Source of the DNA: Sphingomonas sp. FARSPH
Lineage (GTDB): Bacteria; Pseudomonadota; Alphaproteobacteria; Sphingomonadales; Sphingomonadaceae
Assembly (NCBI RefSeq): GCF_003355005.1
Contig: NZ_CP029985.1
Location: forward strand, 3,060,501 to 3,124,500
Direction: 5' to 3'
DNA: 64,000 bases
The notes beneath the pieces were generated by a model. That model searched no databases. It saw only the letters and a program-made list of their open reading frames with translations, and was not told the DNA's origin. The position numbers and the translations under genes were made by a program. This document shows positions 25,728 through 34,641 of this stretch, in pieces; the stretch's first letter is position 1; each line of letters starts with the position of its first letter.

Positions 25728-26753
25728 TCAGGCCGCTTCGGGGAGTGCCGCGGGGCGCAGCGAGGGCTGGCCGCGAAACGGCGCATAGAAGTCGGCGAGC
25801 ATGCGCTGCACGACCTTCGCATCGGGTTCCTGGTTCACCGTGTTGCGGAACTCGGCCGACCCCGTCAGCCCCTTGGTGTACCAGCCGATATGCTTGCGCG
25901 CCATGTTGACGCCGGTGTGCGTGCCGTAGTGGTCCAGCATTGCCTCGTAATGTTCGGCGATGGTGCGATATTGTTCGTCCATGTCCGGGTCGGCACGGCG
26001 CTCGCCGGTGGCGAACCAATGCATCACCTGCCCCAGCAGCCACGGCCTGCCATAGGCGCCGCGGCCGATCATGATGCCGTCTGCGCCCGATTGTTCGAGG
26101 GCAATTTCGGCATCCTCGATCGAGCAGATGTCGCCATTGGCGATGACGGGCAGGTCGACCGCCTCCTTCACCCGGCGGATGAAGCCCCAGTCGGCTTGTC
26201 CCTTGTACATCTGGTTGCGCGTGCGGCCATGGACGGTGATGAGCTTGACGCCCAGGTCCTGCGCGATGCGCGACAGCTCGGGGGCGTTGAGGCTGTCGTG
26301 GCACCAGCCTATGCGCATCTTGAGCGTCACCGGCGCCGACACCGCCTTGACGATCGCGTCGATCAGGCTGGCGGCGAGCTTCAGATCGCGCATCAGCGCG
26401 GAGCCCGCATCGCCGTTCGTCACCTTGCGCACCGGGCAGCCCATGTTGATGTCGATGATCGCCGCGCCGCGATCCTCCGCCAGCTTCGCCGCCTCACCCA
26501 TCTCATAGGGCGTACAGCCGACCAGCTGCATCGACACCGGCTCTTCGGAGAGATGCCATGCCGCCTTTTGGATCGACTGGCGCGTCTCGCGGATCGCCGC
26601 CTGGCTGGCGATCATTTCGGTGACGTTGAGGCCGGAGCCGTAGCGGCGCACGAGCGTGCGGAACGGCATGTCGGTGACGCCGGTCATCGGGGCCAGCACG
26701 ACGGGCTGCTCGATCCGTACCGGACCGATCTGAATGGGGGCGAGGGTTCGCAT
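25728..26753 (-). CDS. dusB: tRNA-dihydrouridine synthase DusB
   Basis: DusB is an FMN-dependent enzyme that reduces specific uridines in tRNA to dihydrouridine; in alphaproteobacteria the gene was first named nifR3. The 341 aa form a TIM barrel with APMTGVTDMPFR near the N terminus, the NMGCPVRKV catalytic-Cys motif and a VHGRTRNQMYKG phosphate-binding segment. The ATG at 26753 gives the normal N terminus. It is the first gene of the seven-gene operon running to hflX; the promoter should lie in the 82-nt gap shared with ispDF. Confidence 0.95.
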   Translation of the reverse strand: MRTLAPIQIGPVRIEQPVVLAPMTGVTDMPFRTLVRRYGSGLNVTEMIASQAAIRETRQSIQKAAWHLSEEPVSMQLVGCTPYEMGEAAKLAEDRGAAIIDINMGCPVRKVTNGDAGSALMRDLKLAASLIDAIVKAVSAPVTLKMRIGWCHDSLNAPELSRIAQDLGVKLITVHGRTRNQMYKGQADWGFIRRVKEAVDLPVIANGDICSIEDAEIALEQSGADGIMIGRGAYGRPWLLGQVMHWFATGERRADPDMDEQYRTIAEHYEAMLDHYGTHTGVNMARKHIGWYTKGLTGSAEFRNTVNQEPDAKVVQRMLADFYAPFRGQPSLRPAALPEAA

Positions 26754-26835
26754 CGATCTGCCTGAAAATCGGGCACGCCTTACCCTCCCCGGCCGATGCT
26801 GGCAAGGCGCAGCGACGGGCGCTACGGCGAGCGGC

Positions 26836-27969
26836 ATGAGCGAAGGACTTCGAACGGCGGCGGTTATCGTGGCGGCGGGCACGGGCACGCGCGCGGGCAG
26901 CGCACTGCCCAAGCAATATGTGCGTGTCGGCGGCAAGGCGTTGCTGGCGCATGCGTATGACGCCTTTTCGGGTCATCCGGCGATCGATGCCGTCGTGGTC
27001 GTCGTCGCGCCCGAGATGGCGGACACGGCGCGTGCGCTGCTCGGCGATGTCGCGCTGGTGGCGGGCGGCGCGAGTCGGCGCGAGTCGGTGGCGAACGGAC
27101 TCGCCGCGATCGATGCCGAGCGTGTTCTCGTCCACGATGCCGCGCGCCCGTTCACACCCGCGGGCGTGATCGACCGCGTCGTCGCGGCGCTGGACGCGGC
27201 GGAGGGCGCCTATCCCGTACTCGCCGTCGCGGACACGCTGGTGCGCGACGGGGCGGTGGTGCCGCGCGATGGCCTGTCGCGCGTGCAGACGCCGCAGGGC
27301 TTTCGCACCGACGCGCTGCGCGCCGCCCACGCCGCCTGGCCTGCCGGTGAAGAGGCGACCGACGATGCGCAGATGGTCCGCCGACTTGGCGGACGCGTCG
27401 TTCTGGTGCAGGGCGATCCCATGCTCGACAAGGTCACGCACCCCGAAGATTTCGCCGCGGCGGAAAAGCGCCTGGCATGGGAGACGCGCAGCGCGTCCGG
27501 CTTCGACGTCCACCGGTTGGAAACGAGCGAGGAATTGTGGCTGGGAGGCGTACTGATCCCGCACGACAAGGGCCTGTCGGGGCATAGCGATGCGGATGTC
27601 GCGCTCCATGCGATCACCGACGCCCTGCTCGGCACGATCGCGGCAGGCGATATCGGCACGCATTTCCCACCGAGCGATCCGCAATGGAAGGGCGCCGAGT
27701 CGGGCCAGTTCCTGCAGCATGCAGCGAAGCTGGTCGGCGAGGCTGGCGGCCGCATCGACTTCATCGATCTTACCCTGATTTGCGAAGCGCCGAAGATCGG
27801 CCCGCACCGTGCCGCGATGCGTACGCGGATCGCAAGCCTGCTGGCGCTGCCCGAAGCGCGCATCAGCGTGAAGGCGACGACGACGGAAAAGCTGGGCTTC
27901 ACCGGCCGCGGCGAAGGCATCGCCGCGCAGGCGATGGCGACGATCAGCCTGCCGGAGCAGCCGCGATGA
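26836..27969 (+). CDS. ispDF: Bifunctional MEP-pathway enzyme IspDF
   Basis: This fusion carries two non-adjacent steps of isoprenoid precursor synthesis. Residues ~1-215 are 2-C-methyl-D-erythritol 4-phosphate cytidylyltransferase (VAAGTGTRAG nucleotide-binding motif, KQY, HDAARPF). Residues ~220-377 are 2-C-methyl-D-erythritol 2,4-cyclodiphosphate synthase (SGFDVHRL, LSGHSDADVALHAI metal site). The fusion is common in alphaproteobacteria. The ATG at 26836 starts at the family N terminus. Its stop overlaps the next start (ATGA). Confidence 0.96.
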   Translation: MSEGLRTAAVIVAAGTGTRAGSALPKQYVRVGGKALLAHAYDAFSGHPAIDAVVVVVAPEMADTARALLGDVALVAGGASRRESVANGLAAIDAERVLVHDAARPFTPAGVIDRVVAALDAAEGAYPVLAVADTLVRDGAVVPRDGLSRVQTPQGFRTDALRAAHAAWPAGEEATDDAQMVRRLGGRVVLVQGDPMLDKVTHPEDFAAAEKRLAWETRSASGFDVHRLETSEELWLGGVLIPHDKGLSGHSDADVALHAITDALLGTIAAGDIGTHFPPSDPQWKGAESGQFLQHAAKLVGEAGGRIDFIDLTLICEAPKIGPHRAAMRTRIASLLALPEARISVKATTTEKLGFTGRGEGIAAQAMATISLPEQPR

Positions 27970-28493
27970 AGCCCCCCCTTGCCCTTGCCGCATCGATGCT
28001 GCTGTTCGTGCAGCCGGTCGCCGCGCAGACCCGTTGCCTGACCGCGCTCGAGGCGGAGGCGGTGACCATGGTCGCGCTGCCCACGATCCTGGAGCAGACG
28101 GGCGTCGTCTGTGCCGCGCGCCTGCCCGCCGCCAGCCTTCTACGCCAGAGCGACGGACCGCTGTTGTCGCGTTACAAGGATGCCGCCGAGCGCGCTTGGC
28201 CCGCCGCGCGCGCCGCGATCGTCAAGCTCAGCGATCCGCTGATCGATGGCCTCCTGCAATCCGATTATGCGCGCCCGCTGTTGACGGCGGCGATCGCGCC
28301 GTTGCTGGTCGGGCGGATCAATCCGGCGGATTGCGGCACGATCGATCGGCTGGTGACACAGCTCGCACCGCTGCCGCCGCAGAATGCCGCGGGCGTCATC
28401 GTCACCACCCTGGGCTATCTCAAAGCGGAAAAGGCGAAGGGGAAGGACAGCGCCGTGCCCGACCTGCCGCTATGTGCAGGAAGCGCGCGATGA
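27966..28493 (+). CDS. Secreted protein of unknown function
   Basis: The 175-aa protein has a Sec signal peptide (~1-20, hydrophobic core LALAASMLLFV, cleavage after VAA or AQ). The mature part is helical, with four cysteines that could form two disulfides. I recognise no family. The start overlaps ispDF and its stop overlaps pncC, both as ATGA, so the three genes are one tightly coupled operon. This does not by itself give it an isoprenoid role. Confidence 0.75.
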   Translation: MKPPLALAASMLLFVQPVAAQTRCLTALEAEAVTMVALPTILEQTGVVCAARLPAASLLRQSDGPLLSRYKDAAERAWPAARAAIVKLSDPLIDGLLQSDYARPLLTAAIAPLLVGRINPADCGTIDRLVTQLAPLPPQNAAGVIVTTLGYLKAEKAKGKDSAVPDLPLCAGSAR

Positions 28494-28993
28494 TCGACAG
28501 CATCCTGCCCGCCGAACTGATCGCCGCCGCGACCCGGGTGATCGAGGCGAACCGCGCCGCCGGGCGCACGATCAGCATCGCCGAAAGCTGCACCGGCGGG
28601 CTCGTCGCCGCGGCGCTGACCGAAATTCCCGGATCGTCCGACGTTTTGGGCGCCGGCTTCGTCACCTATTCGAACGAGGCGAAGCGCGCGCTGCTGAAGG
28701 TCAACGCCGACGTGCTCGACACGTTCGGCGCGGTATCGATCGCCACCGCCTGGGCGATGGCGCAGGGCGCGCTGAACGCGAGCGGCGCGGATGTCGCCGT
28801 CGCGATCACCGGCGTCGCCGGGCCGGGCGGCGGATCGGCGAAGAAGCCGGTCGGCACGGTGATCTTCGCCCGGGCGGAAAAAGGCGCAGACCCCGCCGAC
28901 GTCCATGCCGACATGAAGGCGTTCGGTGACCTTGGCCGCGGCGGCGTGCGGCTTCAGGCGGCGCTGGTCGCGCTGGAGCTGCTGCTGCCGTAG
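28490..28993 (+). CDS. pncC: Nicotinamide-nucleotide amidase PncC (CinA C-terminal family)
   Basis: PncC deamidates nicotinamide mononucleotide to nicotinic acid mononucleotide in NAD recycling. The 167-aa protein is the stand-alone CinA-C domain, with the hallmark IAESCTGGLVAAALT near residues 24-38 and AITGVAGPGGG near 102-112. The ATG at 28490 overlaps the previous stop. Its last 40 nt overlap the 3' end of the convergent ratA-like gene. Confidence 0.9.
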   Translation: MIDSILPAELIAAATRVIEANRAAGRTISIAESCTGGLVAAALTEIPGSSDVLGAGFVTYSNEAKRALLKVNADVLDTFGAVSIATAWAMAQGALNASGADVAVAITGVAGPGGGSAKKPVGTVIFARAEKGADPADVHADMKAFGDLGRGGVRLQAALVALELLLP

Positions 28994-29412
28994 AGCGCGG
29001 CGGCGCGATCTTCGAACGCACCGATCATCTTGCGCAGCGCCATGCCGAATACCTGGCCGGCGAGCATCTCGAACACGCGGTTCTTGAACGCGAAGTCGAC
29101 GGTGAAGTCGACTGCGCACCCCGCCCCGTCGGGACGGAAGCGCCAGTCGTTGTGGAGATACTTCAGCGGGCCGTCGATATATTCGACATGGATGTGATCG
29201 GGGCGCGTCTTTTCGACCTTCGACGTGAACGTCTCGCGCAGGCCCTTGAAGCCGACGATCATGTCGGCCAGCGTCGCGGTGTCGCTGTCCTGGCGGACGC
29301 GCATCGCGCTGACCCAGGGGAGGAACTCGGGGTAGCGCTTCACGTCGGCGACGAGGTCGAACATCTGTTCCGGCGTGTAAGGCAGCCGACGCGTCTCGCT
29401 ATGCTTGGGCAT
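28954..29412 (-). CDS. RatA/Coq10-family START-domain protein
   Basis: The 152-aa protein belongs to the polyketide-cyclase/START superfamily branch that includes Coq10 and RatA, with the typical opening RRLPYTPEQMFDLVADV and YPEFLPWV. Family members bind ubiquinone or related lipids and support respiratory ubiquinone function; E. coli RatA was also described as a toxin affecting ribosome association. The ATG lies 14 nt inside the end of lipA, so the two are coupled. The 3' end overlaps pncC on the other strand by 40 bp. Confidence 0.88.
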   Translation of the reverse strand: MPKHSETRRLPYTPEQMFDLVADVKRYPEFLPWVSAMRVRQDSDTATLADMIVGFKGLRETFTSKVEKTRPDHIHVEYIDGPLKYLHNDWRFRPDGAGCAVDFTVDFAFKNRVFEMLAGQVFGMALRKMIGAFEDRAAALYGSSSSSATSAA

Positions 29413-30334
29413 GGGCCTTGCCCGTCAGCTTCGCCTCGCGCGCGGCCTTCATCTTCGCGAAATCGTCGCCCGCGTGGTAGCTCGATCGCGTCAGCGGCGA
29501 GGACGCGACGAGCAGGAAGCCCTTCGCGCGCGCGATCGAGGCATAAGCGGCAAACGCCTTCGGGTTGACGAATTCGGCGACCTTCGCGTGGCGCGGTGTC
29601 GGCTGCAGATACTGGCCCATCGTCAGGAAATCGATGTCGGCGGAACGCATGTCATCCATCACCTGATGGACCTCCAGCCGTTCCTCGCCGAGCCCGAGCA
29701 TGATGCCCGACTTGGTGAAGATCGACGGGTCGAGCTTCTTGACGCTCTCCAGCAAACGCAGCGACGCGTAATAGCGCGCGCCGGGCCGGATCGTCGGATA
29801 GAGCCTGGGCACGGTTTCGAGATTGTGGTTGTAGACGTCCGGCCGCGCCGCGACGATCGCCTCAACCGCCGCTTCGTGCTTGTTGCGGAAATCAGGGGTG
29901 AGGATCTCGATCGTCGTCGTCGGGTTCGAGCGGCGGATCGCCTCGATCACCTTGACGAACTGCTTCGCGCCGCCATCGGGCAGGTCGTCGCGGTCGACCG
30001 AGGTGACGACGATATGTTCGAGGCCCATCTGCGCCGCGGCATCCGCGACGTTCTGTGGCTCCATCGGATCGACCGCGCGTGGCATGCCGGTCTTGACGTT
30101 GCAGAAAGCGCAGGCGCGCGTGCACGTGTCGCCAAGGATCATCACGGTCGCATGCTTCTTCGACCAGCATTCGCCGATGTTCGGGCACGCCGCCTCTTCG
30201 CACACCGTCGTCAGGCTCTTTGCGCGCATCAATTCGCGCGTCGCCGCGAAGCCGGCGCTGGTCGGTGCCTTGACGCGGATCCAGTCGGGCTTGCGCTGCC
30301 GCTCCGGGCGCGCCACCGGGGTCATCTCGTTCAT
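29399..30334 (-). CDS. lipA: Lipoyl synthase LipA
   Basis: LipA is a radical SAM enzyme inserting two sulfurs into protein-bound octanoyl groups to make lipoyl cofactor. The 311 aa carry both iron-sulfur cluster motifs: the auxiliary cluster Cys45, Cys50, Cys56 (CEEAACPNIGEC) and the radical SAM cluster Cys71, Cys75, Cys78 (CTRACAFC). The start at 30334 is the first ATG of the usual N terminus; an ATG three codons later is possible. It is cotranscribed with the ratA-like gene and divergent from the carbonic anhydrase. Confidence 0.96.
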   Translation of the reverse strand: MNEMTPVARPERQRKPDWIRVKAPTSAGFAATRELMRAKSLTTVCEEAACPNIGECWSKKHATVMILGDTCTRACAFCNVKTGMPRAVDPMEPQNVADAAAQMGLEHIVVTSVDRDDLPDGGAKQFVKVIEAIRRSNPTTTIEILTPDFRNKHEAAVEAIVAARPDVYNHNLETVPRLYPTIRPGARYYASLRLLESVKKLDPSIFTKSGIMLGLGEERLEVHQVMDDMRSADIDFLTMGQYLQPTPRHAKVAEFVNPKAFAAYASIARAKGFLLVASSPLTRSSYHAGDDFAKMKAAREAKLTGKAHAQA

Positions 30335-30450
30335 GGGCGCGAGATAGCGCCTGTGCGCCCACGAAACAACGCGTGTGACACGAAGTGTTGCTATGGGACC
30401 GGAAAGGCCCTGACGTGCGTTAGCGCGCCGAACCACAAATGGAGGATTTC

Positions 30451-31080
30451 GTGACCGACTTCGCCGACATGATCGACGGGTACCGCCGCTTTCGCGCCAC
30501 CGGATGGGCGCAGCAACGCGAGCGGTGGGACGAGCTGAAGGACGGGCAGAGCCCGAAGGTGATGGTCATCGCCTGCTCTGACAGCCGCGTCGACCCGTCG
30601 CAGATTTTCGATGTGTCGCCGGGCGAGATCTTTGTGGTGCGCAACGTCGCCAACCTGGTCCCGCCATATGAGACGGGCGGCGGCCGCCATGGCGTCAGCG
30701 CGGCGCTGGAGTTCGCGGTGACGCAGCTGCAGGTGCCCGAGGTGGTCGTGATGGGCCACGCCTCGTGCGGCGGCTGCGCGGCGGCGTTGTCGGGCGCGTT
30801 CGAGGGGCACCAGCCCGGCGAGGGCGGCTTCATCGCGCATTGGGTCGACCTGCTCGACGAGGCGCGCGACAAGGTTCGTGCCGAGCATGGCGATGGCCCC
30901 GAAGCCAAGCGTGAGCTGGAGCATGAGGCGGTGCGCGTCAGCCTCGCCAATCTGCGCACCTTCCCCTTCGTTACCGAGCGTGAGGCGGCGGGCACGCTCC
31001 GGCTGCGCGGCGCCTATTTCGCGATCGCGGACGGCGTGCTGCACGTGATGGACGACGACGGCGCCTTCGCCCCGGCGTGA
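30451..31080 (+). CDS. Beta-class carbonic anhydrase
   Basis: The enzyme interconverts CO2 and bicarbonate with a catalytic zinc. The 209-aa protein has the zinc ligands Cys42 (ACSDSR, with the Asp44-Arg46 dyad), His103 and Cys106 (GHASCGGC). The GTG at 30451 is chosen because GGAGG lies 5 nt before it; the ATG at 30439 overlaps that site. A strong inverted repeat follows the stop. Confidence 0.94.
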   Translation: MTDFADMIDGYRRFRATGWAQQRERWDELKDGQSPKVMVIACSDSRVDPSQIFDVSPGEIFVVRNVANLVPPYETGGGRHGVSAALEFAVTQLQVPEVVVMGHASCGGCAAALSGAFEGHQPGEGGFIAHWVDLLDEARDKVRAEHGDGPEAKRELEHEAVRVSLANLRTFPFVTEREAAGTLRLRGAYFAIADGVLHVMDDDGAFAPA

Positions 31081-31086
31081 TCCCGG

Positions 31087-31117
31087 TCCGCCGGCCGCTT
31101 AGGTCGCGGCCGGCGGA
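31087..31117. terminator. Bidirectional hairpin between carbonic anhydrase and ppk2
   Basis: A perfect 12-bp stem (TCCGCCGGCCGC and its complement) closes a 7-nt loop between two convergent stop codons. No T run follows on either side, so intrinsic termination would be weak, but the position is right for a shared terminator. Confidence 0.6.
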
Positions 31118-31123
31118 TACCGC

Positions 31124-31897
31124 TCAATCCAGGCGCAGCGCCGTTCGGGCGACACGTTCGAGTTCGGGATCGAGCGACGGCGGCGTCATGTCGACATGTG
31201 CCTCAAGCTGGTCGGCGATGGCGGTGAGCGCGGCGATGCGGCCGGACTTCTTGTCGTCGCCCGCGATAACCGTCCACGGCGCGCCGCCGGTATCGGTGCG
31301 GGCGAACATGTCGTGCATCGCCGCGAGATATTCGGTCCGGCGCGCGCGATTGCGATAATCGTCCGGCCCGGTCTTCCACCGTTTCCACGGATCGTCGAGC
31401 CGCGCCTTCAGCCTTTTGTCCTGCTGCTTCTGGCTGACGTGGACAAAAAGCTTGACCAATGTCGTGCCACCCTCGACCAGCGTCGCCTCGAAGGCGTTGA
31501 TTTCGTCATAGGCGCGTCGCCATTCCACCTCGGTCGCATAGCCCTCGACCCGCTCGACGAGGACGCGGCCGTACCAGCTGCGATCGAACACGGCGATATT
31601 GCCCGGCTGGGGCAGGCGTGTGCGGAAGCGCCAGAGGAAATCGTGGCGCTTTTCCTCGTCATTCGGCGCCGCGATCGGGAATACCTCGTACCGGCGTTGG
31701 TCCCAGCGCTGGGTCAGCCGTTCGATGATCCCGCCCTTGCCCGCTGCGTCCCATCCTTCCAGCATGACGACGGCGGGACGATCGTGGACGATATGCGCGA
31801 CGAGGATGTGCTCGAGGCGCTTCTGCAACGCCTTCAGATCGGCGGCATAGTCACCCTTGTAATGGTGCGCGTTCTCGTAATCGTTCAGGTCGATCAT
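31124..31897 (-). CDS. ppk2: Polyphosphate kinase 2 family protein
   Basis: PPK2 enzymes transfer phosphate between polyphosphate and nucleotides. The 257-aa one-domain protein has the Walker A motif GWDAAGKGG (48-56), Walker B-like FDRSWYGRVLVERVEGY and the lid-region DDPWKRWK. One-domain PPK2s of this size usually make NTPs from polyphosphate; the exact class cannot be fixed here. The first 47 nt overlap the 3' end of the upstream APC permease gene. The window also holds ppk1 and ppx. Confidence 0.93.
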   Translation of the reverse strand: MIDLNDYENAHHYKGDYAADLKALQKRLEHILVAHIVHDRPAVVMLEGWDAAGKGGIIERLTQRWDQRRYEVFPIAAPNDEEKRHDFLWRFRTRLPQPGNIAVFDRSWYGRVLVERVEGYATEVEWRRAYDEINAFEATLVEGGTTLVKLFVHVSQKQQDKRLKARLDDPWKRWKTGPDDYRNRARRTEYLAAMHDMFARTDTGGAPWTVIAGDDKKSGRIAALTAIADQLEAHVDMTPPSLDPELERVARTALRLD

Positions 31898-33299
31898 CCG
31901 TCACCTCCGGCACGTGAACGCGCCACGCGCCGCGACGACGCAGGACGAACCAGTAATAAGCCGCCGATCCGGCAATCTGCAGCCCGGTGACGATCAGCCC
32001 CGGCCGCCCCTCCTCAAGGTCGAGCCAGTTGGTCCAGGCGACATAGCCCAGCGCCAGCAGCGTCGCGACCGGTGCGAGCGGATAGAGCGGCATGCGATAG
32101 GCGGCGTGCGCGGTGGTGCCGCGCTGCCGCCCCGCGATCGCGGCGACCGCGATGCCGGCATAGATGGCGACCAGCCCAGTCCCGCTCAGCACCATCAGAA
32201 AGGTCAGCGGCAGGAAACAGCACGCCACCCCCACCCCGCCGACGATCAGCGTGCCGACCCAGGGCGACCCGAAGCGCGGATGGATCATCGCCATCCAGGT
32301 ATCGAGCGGGCGCCCCCAGCTGCCGTCGCGCGCGGTACCGTAAAAGAAGCGGGCGCAGGCGAGGATGCAGGCTATGATCGCGTTGACGATCGCGATGACG
32401 ACGCTGACCGCGATCGCATCCGCCATCCAGCCGCCGGCGCGCATCCGCGCCAGCAGGCCAAACGGATCGCCGGCGGTCAGCGTGGCGTGCAGGTCGGGTG
32501 TCCCCATCAGGAGGGCGATCGTCGGCGCGATCTCGAACACCAGGGTCAGCACCAGGCTGGCGAGGATCGCCTTGGCGATGAGGCGCGAGGGTTCGCGCAT
32601 CTCCTCGCCGAAATAGACCGCGGCGCCGTAGCCGTTGAGCGCGAAGATCGCGATCGAGGTGGCGAGGCCGACCGACGCCGCGCCGGCGGGGACGAGCGCA
32701 CCGGCCGACGGCATGACGGGATGGAGCAGCATCGCGCCGAGGGGATGCGTGACGTCCGCCAGCCCGAGCGCGGTGACCGCGATCAGCGCCAGCACCTCGC
32801 CGAGCAGGAAAAGCCCCGTCAGCCAGGCGTTGACCCGGATTTCCAGCAATGCGATCAGCGTCGATGCGGCGACCACCGCCACCGCAATCGGCACCGTCGG
32901 CAGGCCGGGATAGATCGTCGACAGCACCGCACTGATCCCCAGCGCCGCGACGGGCGGGAAGAACAGATTGTTGAAGACGTTGACGCCGAGCATGACGAAC
33001 CCGGCAAGCGGCCCCAGGGTCTGCGCGACCGCGACATATTCGCCGCCGGCGACCGGCCAGGCGCTCGACAGTTCGGCATAGACGAAGGCGGTGGCGACGC
33101 AGACGATCCCCGCCAGCACCATCGCCCAAACCGCGCCGGTGCCCGCGACCTGCAGCATGCCGGGCACGATGACGAAGACGGACGAGGCAGGGGTGGCGAC
33201 GGACAGCGTCAGGAACAGGACGCCCATCATGCCGAGGCTGCGGACGAGCGGCCGCTGCGCCCGGGGAAGCAATTGATCGTCCAGCATCGTCCCCCGCAT
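31851..33299 (-). CDS. APC-family amino acid permease
   Basis: The 482-aa protein has about 12 transmembrane helices and begins with the APC-type segment LGMMGVLFLTLSVATPAS. A substrate-site-like PVAGGEYVAVAQ lies after helix 2. The substrate is unknown. The start may be 33299 or the ATG at 33287, which has a better GGGGGAC site. The C-terminal tail overlaps the ppk2 start by 47 nt in another frame, an unusually long same-strand overlap that suggests coupling. Confidence 0.9.
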   Translation of the reverse strand: MRGTMLDDQLLPRAQRPLVRSLGMMGVLFLTLSVATPASSVFVIVPGMLQVAGTGAVWAMVLAGIVCVATAFVYAELSSAWPVAGGEYVAVAQTLGPLAGFVMLGVNVFNNLFFPPVAALGISAVLSTIYPGLPTVPIAVAVVAASTLIALLEIRVNAWLTGLFLLGEVLALIAVTALGLADVTHPLGAMLLHPVMPSAGALVPAGAASVGLATSIAIFALNGYGAAVYFGEEMREPSRLIAKAILASLVLTLVFEIAPTIALLMGTPDLHATLTAGDPFGLLARMRAGGWMADAIAVSVVIAIVNAIIACILACARFFYGTARDGSWGRPLDTWMAMIHPRFGSPWVGTLIVGGVGVACCFLPLTFLMVLSGTGLVAIYAGIAVAAIAGRQRGTTAHAAYRMPLYPLAPVATLLALGYVAWTNWLDLEEGRPGLIVTGLQIAGSAAYYWFVLRRRGAWRVHVPEVTDDRPERLRERAPLQG

Positions 33300-33445
33300 C
33301 TACCCCGACAGGCGTAGTGGCATGGTTAACGCGTTGGGAAAAGCCCGCGCCGGCGCCCGGGGAGCATTACGCAGACTCGCGGCATCCCCCGTTTCCGTAC
33401 CGTCCGCAGTGTGGCATAGGCGTAGGACACGTTCGGGAGACGACG

Positions 33446-34279
33446 ATGGCCTACGAAAGCCCTTGGCAATCCACGCGCCGATCCGGCGGCGCGGACGACA
33501 TCGACTTCGAGATCAAGGGTGAGGAACTGCAATTCCTCGAAATCGAGCTGGACCCAGGCGAGAGCGCGGTGGCGGAAGCGGGCGCGATGGTGTGGAAGGA
33601 TGCCGACATCGCGATGGCGACGGTGTTCGGCGACGGCAGCGACGCGCAGGGCGGCGGGTTCATGGGCAAGCTGCTCGGCGCGGGCAAGCGACTGGTGACG
33701 GGCGAGAGCCTGTTCACCACGGTCTTCACGCATCAGGGCCATGGCAAGGCCCGCGTCGCCTTCGGCGCGCCGACGCCGGGATCGATCCTGCCGATCCGCC
33801 TGTCCGATGTCGGCGGGCAGCTCATTTGCCAGAAGGACGCGTTTCTCGCCGCGGCGAAGGGCGTGCAGCTGGGCATATACTTCCAGCGGCGCATACTGAC
33901 CGGGCTGTTCGGCGGCGAGGGCTTCATCATGCAATCGCTGACCGGCGACGGATGGGTGTTCGTCCACATGGGCGGCACCGTCGTCGAGCGGACGCTGGCG
34001 CCGGGCGAGGAACTGCATGTCGATACCGGCTGCCTTGCCGCGATGACGGCGGATGTCGATTTCGACCTCGTTCCCGTGGGCGGGGTGCGCAGCGCGCTGT
34101 TCGGTGGCGAGGGGCTGTTCTTCGCGCGGCTGCGCGGGCCGGGGCGGGTATGGATCCAGTCGCTGCCCTTCGCGCGGCTCGCGGGACGGATGCTGGCGGC
34201 GGCGAATGGCCGGGGCGGCAATCGCGGCGAGGGGTCGGTGCTCGGCGGGCTGGGCGACTGGGTCGGCGGGAACGACTAG
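33446..34279 (+). CDS. AIM24/TIGR00266-family protein
   Basis: The 277-aa protein is a beta-rich member of the AIM24-like family of unknown biochemical role. Recognisable pieces are FEIKGEELQFLEIELDPG at the N terminus, EAGAMVWK, GESLFTTVF, GLFGGEGFIMQ and the duplicated GGEGLFFARLRGPG near the C terminus. The ATG at 33446 has GGGAGA upstream. It is divergent from the permease and apparently monocistronic. Confidence 0.88.
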   Translation: MAYESPWQSTRRSGGADDIDFEIKGEELQFLEIELDPGESAVAEAGAMVWKDADIAMATVFGDGSDAQGGGFMGKLLGAGKRLVTGESLFTTVFTHQGHGKARVAFGAPTPGSILPIRLSDVGGQLICQKDAFLAAAKGVQLGIYFQRRILTGLFGGEGFIMQSLTGDGWVFVHMGGTVVERTLAPGEELHVDTGCLAAMTADVDFDLVPVGGVRSALFGGEGLFFARLRGPGRVWIQSLPFARLAGRMLAAANGRGGNRGEGSVLGGLGDWVGGND

Positions 34280-34641
34280 GCGTACGGTCGGGCGAGGACG
34301 CACGTCTCCCGGCCCGGTGAAAGGTCGCAAAAGTCGCGGTCTTTAACCCTCGGCGGTGGCCGTCCTCCGGGGCCGGCCGATCTGCGTACCATGCGAAAGA
34401 GCCGCGACGTGACGCTGTACCAGATGGGTTCATAGCATGGTTGCGACGTGTAGGAAAGGGCATGGCGTGCCTAAGATGCGGTGCACTTTTACCTTTTTTT
34501 ACAAAGCTTTATGAACCAAATCTCGCAGTCACCGTCCAGTCGCCTGAAATTCCGTCATTGCGGGCGCAGCGAAGCAATCCAGGGCGTCCTGGTCCGGCTC
34601 TGGATTGCTTCGCTGCGCCCGCAATGACGAGAGTGTGATCG
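34280..34641. other. Intergenic region with AT-rich patch and palindrome
   Basis: This is a gene-free stretch of 362 nt. An AT-rich patch (TTTTACCTTTTTTTTAC) lies at about 34488-34502, followed by the 30-bp palindrome described separately. No small gene is supported. Confidence 0.5.
34553..34629. repeat. REP-like element with two perfect 30-nt arms
   Basis: Arms 34553-34582 and 34600-34629 are exact reverse complements (outer end CGTCATTGCGGGCG, inner end GCAATCCAG) around a 17-nt loop. Motifs of the type CATTGCGAGCG...AAGCAATCCAG recur between genes in several alphaproteobacteria as I recall. It lies 12 nt beyond the aspS stop codon and would also act as a terminator-like hairpin for it. 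Confidence 0.9.

Noticed and set aside
31087..31117. The 12-bp hairpin as a mobile repeat like those at 34.5 and 48.6 kb
   Set aside because: It is a single simple stem between convergent stop codons, with none of the sequence blocks shared by the other repeats.
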